This document shows, one piece after another, positions 26,002-32,187 of a stretch of 32,187 nucleotides of DNA (positions are counted from its first letter, which is position 1; each line of letters starts with the position of its first letter). The notes beneath the pieces are model-generated. The model had not been told where the DNA came from, did no database searches, and was given only the letters and a program-made list of their open reading frames with translations. Made by a program: the position numbers and the translations under genes. The stretch is from an uncultured Clostridia bacterium (lineage in GTDB: Bacteria > Bacillota > Clostridia > Oscillospirales > Ruminococcaceae): positions 1 through 32,187 of the forward strand of contig CAMVEM010000010.1 of assembly GCA_947166515.1 (NCBI GenBank), given 5' to 3'.

Positions 26002-29000
26002 TCAGCTCATAAACCTTGAGCTGTCAAATCTGAGCTGAATCCTCAGCTTCCTCATAACTTCTTCGGAGATCGTTCCGATATCTGACGACCGTCTGAGACT
26101 CTTTTCGATCTCATGCTGTTTTTTCGACAATTCTTCGATCAGCTTAGTATTCGTCTCGGTCTTTTCGGTCGTCTTCCTGAGCTTTTCAATGGTCTCTTCG
26201 AGTTCTTTTCCGTCGGCTGTCACACTGACCGTCTTTTTTGCCGACGACATCGGCTTCGTCGGATCAATACCGTCGATAAGATTTCCGAACTGTTCGACGA
26301 GATCTTCTTTTGTCGGAGCACGCCTGCCGGAAGACGAGGTCTGCTGTGCAGCCGGAGCGCTGCTCCTGTAGTTCAGCTGAGCCATATCTGCCGGCGGAAG
26401 CGTTTCCGCTCTGTTTTCGGCAGTTTCAGCCGGCTGCAGTAAAGACAGCGGCGGCAATAATGATGCCGTTGTCTGTACAGACGCATCCGAAGATGAAGTC
26501 TCTGCGGATGACGCCGATAACGCCGACGGTAAAGATAATCTTCTCGCGAGCGTTCTTATGTTTCCTGCGGAAAGTCTGCGGAGCGTTCCGCCGATATATC
26601 CCGCCGGCCTCTGAGTCATTATATCATACAGGAGCTCCGGTGCCGGTAAATTATCCGATATGATAAGTCCCGGCGCTTCGGAAGCCGCAGTACGGTAAAC
26701 GGTGTCAGCCGTTCTTCCCGCGATAATATCACTCCGGGTCATCGGAGCCGATATTCCCTGCGCAGCGGAAGCTCTCTGTATTCCGGAAGCCGCAGACGGG
26801 AAATCCGGGTCCGCAGCCCTTCTTGTTGTCATATCCTGCCGCAATATCGGAGCAGTCATATTCTCCGCAGCGGAAGATTTCTGTATTTCCGTACCTGCTG
26901 TCCGGTAAACGGTGTCAGCCGGTCTTCCTGTCACTGTATCATGCCTGGTCATCGCGGCCGACGTATTGTCGGATACTGCGATTCCCCTTTTTCCGGACGC
27001 TGCGAGCGAACTTACAAGCTTGGCCAGCGTTCTTACCGAGGCCTTTCCGTTTGCTTCCGTCCTGAAAACAGGAGCCGCCGTTTCGTTCGTAATATTTGTT
27101 GCATTCAGCAGCTTCATCAGCGTATCGCCGGTGATCTTTGCTTTTCTGTCATCGCGGTGCATTAGCGTTTCGGCAATGACTCTGACGTTTTCTGACGTTA
27201 ACTTTTCATCAGCGGCCGGAGCTCCTGCCGGATGAGCTGCTGCGGTACGGCGCGTTATCGTGATATCGGCGGCAGTGCCTTTTACAGTTGATGTCTGCCG
27301 CGGAGATACGGCACCGATACTCAGAGCCGCACCGCTTTCCGTATTTTTCGGGATCTCCGTGATTTTCGTGTTTTTGGTGATTTCTTTGAATATATTTCTG
27401 ACCGATGCCGAAATATCCGTTTTTTCGGGGAATACGACCGGCACGCCCGTTAAATGCTCAGTAACTATTCTCTCTGTTTCCGTTACATACGCGGAAATGT
27501 CAGCTCTGTCCGCACTTCGCGCCGTATTACGGGATACCGGAGAAGGTTCACGCAGAACAGCCGTGCTTTCAGAATACCGGTCAGGATACTGCTCGCGATA
27601 CAGCTCGTAATGCCGCTCCGGCATTTTTACTGCGTGGTTTTCCGATGAGCTGTACAGCTTTTCGTTCATTCGCGAGAAAAGCGTTATATCCGCTGTTCCC
27701 GGATATGCGTTATCTTCGGCGGCTTCTGTTACCGCAGAACTTATATTTCTGAGTATGTTTTCGACACGCTTTATTATCACGCCGCCGGCGGGTCTATCCT
27801 TTGAAAGCTCCCTGCCGATAGCTCCGACTTCGCTCAGCGTTATATTGCGGCTTACAAGCTTTTCAAAGAACTCCTCATAGAAGGTTCTGTCGCTGACACG
27901 TTCGCTTTTTCTGAGCGTCATGGAAGGAGAACGCACAGGAAGCTGTGAATATATCGTCTTTTCGGTGTTTATCACTTCGGGAAGTACCGCCGCGGCTGCT
28001 GCCGCGCCCTCTTTTCCTGCCGACATAAGAAGCGACAGCACCGAGAAGTTGTTGTAAGTGTTCATGACATGAACACTGTCATTCTGCTGCGCAGCTATCG
28101 GAGATGCGGTAAAGTTCCTGATAATGCCCTTTACGCTGAGTATGCGCTCTATATTGTTTATCACCGCGGCATGTCCCATGTCATGTCCGGACCCGGGAGC
28201 CGAGTAAAGCTTTTCAAGTCTGTTTATTACTGCATTGTTCTTTACCGACCGCGAAAGCTCACCGATCGCCTCACCGCGTTCGTCCCTCACTATCGCCCAG
28301 ATAAGTGCGGATTCCGCAGGAGAAAGCTCTCTCTTTCTGTTTTTTCCGTCGGTATATTTGATCGTCCTGCCAGCTTCTTTTCCGGACACCTTTATCAGCC
28401 TGTTCACAGCGAGGACAAGCGCGTCTGTACGCTCTTTCCTGTCAAACTGCGAAAACACTTCATAAAGTTCCGACTGCATCGGAAGAGTGCGTCTCTGCAG
28501 AACTGTTGAGACTGCGTATTCATAGACCGCGCGCTCCTGGCTGTTCGCCTTTTCAGGCGCGGTCAGTATATCAAGTGCCTTCACCACAAGCGGGAAGGTC
28601 TCGGATAGTTTCTTTCTTCTTACCGTCCCGATGAACGGTCTTATGACCGACACCGGAAGCGTTCTTCCGTGAACATATTTTCCGGCGATACCGGCAAAAT
28701 ATCCCGCTCCGCCGGACATCATCGTGTTCATGAGCGGAATGTAATTCTCGCCTTCGCCCGCATTTATCCTTGAAACAGCAGAATCTCTGCGCCTTGACGG
28801 GTTTTCCACGATCACAGGAACAGCTTCGGAGATCTCAGCCGCCGTAGCCTGCTGCGCTACTCTTTCGGTACCGCGCGGAAGCTCGGCGTGCGTAAGTACG
28901 GGAAGTTCCGTTTCTTCAGCGACATCATTATTGATACCACGCGACTCTGCAGTAACAGTCCCGCCGGCATCCTCCGCTCTGTTCTCTCCGGCTCTTACGG

Positions 29001-29781
29001 CGGGAAGCTCCTGCTCTGCGGAAATATGCTCATATCTTCTCAGAATAAGGCTCTGCGTATCGACGGGGTAGCTTCCGATATTCTCAAATATCGTCTCGGA
29101 TACAGTCTTTTCGAGAAGCTCGCGATACCAGCGTTCCTCACCCTCTGAGAATGAGTAGATCAGAACATCTCCGGCGCGCTCACTGCCCTCTTCCGGCACG
29201 CTCCGCACTTCGGTGAATGATCCCGCAGCACCGGTCTCAGCGATATTCTGTGTGATGTTTCTTTCGTCTGCAGGCAGATCGTTCGTATGTTCCGGGAGCC
29301 TTAAAACTCCGGGAGTCCCGGCAAAGATCATGCCGCTCTTATCCGGCGCTTCCGCCAGTCGGGACTCATCTGCGGCCTCGACTATCTTGCGCGCATCGGT
29401 AAGCTTGTTATATATTATATTGCTTGAATTTCTGAAATAGTTCAGCGCTCCGGAGATCATGACGCTCACCGAGGAGCTATATGCGCGGCTCACTGTGGGG
29501 TCGCCGAGCTTTCCGGTGACCACAAGCTTCTGCGCTATCATAAGCCGCAGCGTCAGCATCATTTTGTAGTACTGCTCACGCTCTTCCGCAAGCTCCTTGC
29601 CGAACATATCGAGGAATACGAACGGCGCGGCGGTCATATCCGTCTCGACTATTCCGCTGTATTTCCCGAAGATCTCGCTTGCGAACGACGACGACTTCGG
29701 AAGCGCGATAAGACGCACTGCAAAAGGCTTCGGCCTTATCGGAGATATTATCTGTATATTTCTCGCAGCAGTCTTTATCAT
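26002..29781 (-). CDS. 1259-aa Ala/Ser/Thr/Arg-rich protein of unknown function with C-terminal coiled coil (tape-measure or lumen-protein candidate)
   Basis: Single long ORF between tube and LysM genes; largely low-complexity, C-terminus 'GKELEETIEKLRKTTEKTETNTKLIEELSKKQHEIEKSLRR' coiled-coil-like. Confidence 0.85.
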   Translation of the reverse strand: MIKTAARNIQIISPIRPKPFAVRLIALPKSSSFASEIFGKYSGIVETDMTAAPFVFLDMFGKELAEEREQYYKMMLTLRLMIAQKLVVTGKLGDPTVSRAYSSSVSVMISGALNYFRNSSNIIYNKLTDARKIVEAADESRLAEAPDKSGMIFAGTPGVLRLPEHTNDLPADERNITQNIAETGAAGSFTEVRSVPEEGSERAGDVLIYSFSEGEERWYRELLEKTVSETIFENIGSYPVDTQSLILRRYEHISAEQELPAVRAGENRAEDAGGTVTAESRGINNDVAEETELPVLTHAELPRGTERVAQQATAAEISEAVPVIVENPSRRRDSAVSRINAGEGENYIPLMNTMMSGGAGYFAGIAGKYVHGRTLPVSVIRPFIGTVRRKKLSETFPLVVKALDILTAPEKANSQERAVYEYAVSTVLQRRTLPMQSELYEVFSQFDRKERTDALVLAVNRLIKVSGKEAGRTIKYTDGKNRKRELSPAESALIWAIVRDERGEAIGELSRSVKNNAVINRLEKLYSAPGSGHDMGHAAVINNIERILSVKGIIRNFTASPIAAQQNDSVHVMNTYNNFSVLSLLMSAGKEGAAAAAAVLPEVINTEKTIYSQLPVRSPSMTLRKSERVSDRTFYEEFFEKLVSRNITLSEVGAIGRELSKDRPAGGVIIKRVENILRNISSAVTEAAEDNAYPGTADITLFSRMNEKLYSSSENHAVKMPERHYELYREQYPDRYSESTAVLREPSPVSRNTARSADRADISAYVTETERIVTEHLTGVPVVFPEKTDISASVRNIFKEITKNTKITEIPKNTESGAALSIGAVSPRQTSTVKGTAADITITRRTAAAHPAGAPAADEKLTSENVRVIAETLMHRDDRKAKITGDTLMKLLNATNITNETAAPVFRTEANGKASVRTLAKLVSSLAASGKRGIAVSDNTSAAMTRHDTVTGRPADTVYRTAGTEIQKSSAAENMTAPILRQDMTTRRAADPDFPSAASGIQRASAAQGISAPMTRSDIIAGRTADTVYRTAASEAPGLIISDNLPAPELLYDIMTQRPAGYIGGTLRRLSAGNIRTLARRLSLPSALSASSAETSSSDASVQTTASLLPPLSLLQPAETAENRAETLPPADMAQLNYRSSAPAAQQTSSSGRRAPTKEDLVEQFGNLIDGIDPTKPMSSAKKTVSVTADGKELEETIEKLRKTTEKTETNTKLIEELSKKQHEIEKSLRRSSDIGTISEEVMRKLRIQLRFDSSRFMS
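26592..26967 (-). repeat. 35-aa (105-bp) degenerate tandem repeats within the 1259-aa protein (3 full + 1 partial)
   Basis: NTSAAMTRHDTVTGRPADTVYRTAGTEIQKSSAAE / NMTAPILRQDMTTRRAADPDFPSAASGIQRASAAQ / GISAPMTRSDIIAGRTADTVYRTAASEAPGLIISD / NLPAPELLYDIMTQRPAGYIGG. Confidence 0.8.
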
Positions 29782-29837
29782 TTCGTTTCCTCACTGAAGC
29801 CTCAGACGGTCATTTTTCAGAAGATCCCTTTATGTTG

Positions 29838-30275
29838 TCATATTCCGAACGGCAGCGGTATCTCGGTAATTCCGGTATGCGCTATTTTAAGCGATTCGAG
29901 CATCACTTCGCCTTCAAGCGAATCAAGCGGTGAAAACTCACGGCCTACGATAACTCCGCCCGATACAGAGAACATTCTTACGGTCTTTCCGTCCCTTTTG
30001 ACATCTATGCTTATATTGTCTATCTTTCTTCCCTCTTTGAAAAGGAGACCGAATTCAAGATCCTTCATCGTAGAGCTTAGTCCCTTTTCGAGAATGAGCA
30101 TATCCGGATTTCTCTTTGGTTTTCTCACTATCACAGGCGAATCATTGGTACCGCCGTCGATTATCGTTTCGATGTCGATAGAGCTTGATATATTCGACAC
30201 TTTCTTGAAACCGAAGCTCAGCATATCAAGCTTAACTGTGAAAGAATAACTCGGTATAAGATCGCTGACAGCCAT
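29838..30275 (-). CDS. Tail tube protein (gp19/Hcp-like)
   Basis: 145 aa; 'IPSYSFTVKLDMLSFGFKKVSNISSSIDIETIIDGGTNDSPVIVRKPKRNPDMLILEKGLS...FSPLDSLEGEVMLESLKIAHTGITEIPLP' typical of eCIS tube proteins. Confidence 0.92.
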   Translation of the reverse strand: MAVSDLIPSYSFTVKLDMLSFGFKKVSNISSSIDIETIIDGGTNDSPVIVRKPKRNPDMLILEKGLSSTMKDLEFGLLFKEGRKIDNISIDVKRDGKTVRMFSVSGGVIVGREFSPLDSLEGEVMLESLKIAHTGITEIPLPFGI

Positions 30276-30302
30276 AAACTCTCCTCCTGTCGGTCAAAAG
30301 AA

Positions 30303-30482
30303 TCAGATCTTGAAAATATTATCGGGTTCGTCGTTGAGCTTACTGTTTATCTTTGATATTTCCTTGCACCATCGCTGTCTCTCGCGGTGACTGAACGATG
30401 ATATCTCATCGCTGCTCCAGTGCATATAATAACCGATAAACGCCATTTCTTCATAGATCTTGTCAGCCGGATATACGGTCAT
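30303..30482 (-). CDS. DUF6760-like small eCIS protein (59 aa; absent from the ORF track)
   Basis: ATGA overlap with the upstream gene's stop; manual translation MTVYPADKIYEEMAFIGYYMHWSSDEISSFSHRERQRWCKEISKINSKLNDEPDNIFKI*. Confidence 0.8.
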   Translation of the reverse strand: MTVYPADKIYEEMAFIGYYMHWSSDEISSFSHRERQRWCKEISKINSKLNDEPDNIFKI

Positions 30483-30847
30483 ACTCCGGCGTCCAGAAAA
30501 TTTACGGGTATCTCTATCTTCTGTCCGCAGTGGGGGCAGACGGATTTATACACCGGTATATCCATAGTGTTGATCTTCGAATAAAGATCCTGCAGATATG
30601 CGAGATCTATCGTGAAAAGACCTTCGATGACCCTTGTATCGACCGCGGGAAGAGTTCCGAGGCTCTTTATCACGCGCGAAAGCAGAATTATTGTAAGATA
30701 ACCGGGATTCTGCTGGACCTTCGGGTCTCTGAGCGGAATTATCTCGTCTCCCGCATTTGCAAGGCGCATAACTCCCTCACGATGAACATTTCCGTTCATA
30801 TCGACATATCCCTTCGGAAGAGTGAACTTGAATTCTGTTTCAAACAT
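30479..30847 (-). CDS. Conserved eCIS tail-assembly-type protein
   Basis: 122 aa; 'TEFKFTLPKGYVDMNGNVHREGVMRLANAGDEIIPLRDPKVQQNPGYLTIILLSRVIKSLGTLPAVDTRVIEGLFTIDLAYLQDLYSKIN' is a recurrent eCIS-linked family; RBS GAAAGGAAA before ATG. Confidence 0.88.
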   Translation of the reverse strand: MFETEFKFTLPKGYVDMNGNVHREGVMRLANAGDEIIPLRDPKVQQNPGYLTIILLSRVIKSLGTLPAVDTRVIEGLFTIDLAYLQDLYSKINTMDIPVYKSVCPHCGQKIEIPVNFLDAGV

Positions 30848-30914
30848 AGCGTTTTTCCTTTCACATCATTTTACTGTGCGCAGAGCGAAGGCTGTTTTCT
30901 TCGCAGAAAGCGTT

Positions 30915-30932
30915 TTAGGGTACCTCTAAAAA
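30915..30932. repeat. Solo copy of the MITE-end motif TTAGGGTACCTCTAAAAA
   Basis: 18-bp identity with 23170-23187; no matching right end seen further right in the window. Confidence 0.75.
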
Positions 30933-30981
30933 GCATAAAGAACGCCCGACCGTTCCAATATTCCGGAACAGTCAAGCGTTC
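30928..30981 (-). terminator. Intrinsic terminator-like hairpin in the operon leader
   Basis: Minus strand: GAACGCttGACtGTTCC-ggaatatt-GGAACgGTCggGCGTTC followed by TTTATGCTTTTT. Confidence 0.65.
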
Positions 30982-30987
30982 GTTATT

Positions 30988-31068
30988 TCAATAACCTGAA
31001 TACAGAACATGATCTGTATTGCGTGTATGAGCGGATAAAGCAAGGATCAGGAGTACTGAAGTCAACAT
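30988..31068 (-). CDS. Possible 26-aa leader peptide
   Basis: MLTSVLLILALSAHTRNTDHVLYSGY*, RBS-like AAAGGAA upstream of ATG, lies between promoter and terminator. Coding not proven. Confidence 0.3.
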   Translation of the reverse strand: MLTSVLLILALSAHTRNTDHVLYSGY

Positions 31069-31104
31069 AAATATTCCTTTCGATTATCTGTGTCAGGTGT
31101 TTTG

Positions 31105-31138
31105 GATCGGGCTCAGCCGTTGCGCTGAAACCCCGATC
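31105..31138 (-). promoter_or_regulatory. Strong leader hairpin
   Basis: Minus strand GATCGGGgtTTCAGCgcaacGGCTGAgCCCGATC; 7-bp perfect outer stem plus inner stem; no U-tract follows. Confidence 0.55.
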
Positions 31139-31242
31139 TTATCGAAATCGACAAAAATCGACCTATGTCGGAGAAAACGATTTTACATTGATAAAGCCTC
31201 ATTAAGAGTGCAGCTCACGCAAGGACAAAAATACTTACTATT

Positions 31243-31271
31243 ATTATACTATAAACACACTTAACAGTCAA
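31243..31271 (-). promoter_or_regulatory. SigmaA-type promoter of the CIS operon
   Basis: Minus strand TTGACT (31271-31266), 17-bp spacer, TATAAT (31248-31243). Confidence 0.7.
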
Positions 31272-31631
31272 TAAGTGTAACAAAAAACAGTGCATTTTTA
31301 TCATTTTCATTAATTTTAGATAGATATAAACAATCATAAATGTGCACTTGTTACAATCCTTATGTTATTTTCGCTATAATATATGTTACACTTTTGGTAA
31401 ATATAACAGTTTGCATATATCGTTTCGCACAAAAGCTCAGAATAGTGTATCTTCTGTCTGATTTTTGTTCTTATGCCCACGCATCATGAACGCAAGCTGA
31501 CAACACATTACGCTCATCTCCGTTTTCTGCCGTTAAAATGCCGAACCCAAGCATTTGTACATATAATCCAGTTCTCGGAACGCTGTATCATGTTTCCTGA
31601 AAACAACAAATTTTAGTCGCTTTTTTGTGTA

Positions 31632-31660
31632 TTGCATTCCGTAACAAAAAGTGTTATAAT
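31632..31660 (+). promoter_or_regulatory. SigmaA-type promoter of the cyclase-family gene
   Basis: TTGCAT, 17-bp spacer, TATAAT; followed by RBS AAGGAG (31683-31688) and ATG at 31695. Confidence 0.7.
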
Positions 31661-31694
31661 TGATAAAGACAGTAATCCTCGAAAGGAGATCGCC

Positions 31695-32187
31695 ATGATA
31701 ATAGATATTTCTCAGGAAGTCTTTTCCTGCCATGTTTTTCCGGGAGACCCTCTGCCGGAGCGCAGACAGACAATGTCAACAGAAAAAGGCGATATATGTA
31801 ATCTCACGGATTTTTCGATGTGCGCACACAACGGCACGCATATCGACGCGCCGTATCATTTTCTCAGCGACGGAAAAACGGTGGATCAGCTCGGCCTTGC
31901 TCCGTTTGTCGGGCAATGTTATGTGGCGCGGCACGACGGCGATCTCATTTCCGAACACGTTATAGATATCATGGAAGCCGCAAGGAATGTCGATGCCGCA
32001 AAACGCATACTTATCGCAGGAAAAGCGGTCGTCACCGCGGACGCAGCCCGTGCATTCGCTCAGGCGGGGATCGTTCTGCTCGGAAACGAGAGCCAGACCG
32101 TAGGACCAGAGGATTCCCCCCGTGAAGTACATCTTATCCTGCTCGGCGCAGGTATGGTACTGCTCGAAGGGATAGTGCTCGACAATG
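31695..32187 (+). CDS. Cyclase-family protein (kynurenine-formamidase-like), partial at right edge
   Basis: Manual translation MIIDISQEVFSCHVFPGDPLPERRQTMSTEKGDICNLTDFSMCAHNGTHIDAPYHFLSDGKTVDQLGLAPFVGQCYVARHDG...; metal-binding signature HNGTHIDAPYH. Not in the ORF track because it is open at the 3' end. Confidence 0.9.
   Translation, partial: MIIDISQEVFSCHVFPGDPLPERRQTMSTEKGDICNLTDFSMCAHNGTHIDAPYHFLSDGKTVDQLGLAPFVGQCYVARHDGDLISEHVIDIMEAARNVDAAKRILIAGKAVVTADAARAFAQAGIVLLGNESQTVGPEDSPREVHLILLGAGMVLLEGIVLDN

Noticed and set aside
590-30847. Prophage interpretation
   Set aside because: No capsid, portal, terminase, integrase or lysis genes seen; instead eCIS-specific DUF4255, DUF4280 and AAA+ ATPase genes.
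31105-31138. Leader hairpin as an intrinsic terminator
   Set aside because: No U-tract follows on the minus strand (CAAAACACC...); retained only as a regulatory hairpin.
31105-31236. Known riboswitch (for example c-di-GMP class) in the leader
   Set aside because: I could not match a recognised riboswitch core by eye; would need an Infernal/Rfam scan.
31533-31733. 66-aa minus ORF (MAGKDFLRNIYYHGD...) upstream of the cyclase-family gene
   Set aside because: Overlaps the promoter, RBS and start of the well-supported + strand gene; no RBS evaluated as convincing. Could be a relic but not supportable.

Overview
The window is dominated by one long leftward (minus-strand) gene cluster, about 30 kb, encoding a contractile-injection-system (phage-tail-like, eCIS/Afp/PVC-type) apparatus. 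In transcription order it runs: a small conserved eCIS protein (122 aa), a 59-aa DUF6760-like ORF missing from the supplied track, tail tube, a 1259-aa low-complexity protein, LysM protein, gpD-like hub, gpV-like spike, gp25, two baseplate-J proteins, tail protein I, a 'YFxGKLL..DFxxEQ' baseplate-associated protein, a TM-anchored kinase-fold protein, a TM-anchored protein of about 30 MORN repeats, DUF4255 sheath-terminator-like, an Ig/carboxypeptidase-regulatory-like protein and a DUF4280 PAAR tip. A signalling/ATPase block follows: degenerate cyclase-TPR, a frameshifted propeller/Cache/MFS fusion, GNAT, Cache-HAMP-degenerate PP2C, AAA+ ATPase and two YbjN-like proteins. No sheath gene is visible in the window. 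The most interesting features are: (i) a putative membrane/cell-wall anchoring pair (pseudokinase-TM plus TM-MORN rod with a higher-order 7-repeat period); (ii) three separate signalling folds (kinase, PP2C, class III cyclase) that all appear to have lost catalytic residues; (iii) a structured, terminator-containing leader with a possible leader peptide upstream of the operon; (iv) a 158-bp MITE-like element with TIRs and a 4-bp TSD inserted between the spike and gp25 genes. A divergent cyclase-family (HxGTHxDAPxH) gene starts at the right edge. All family assignments come from reading motifs by eye; no searches were run.
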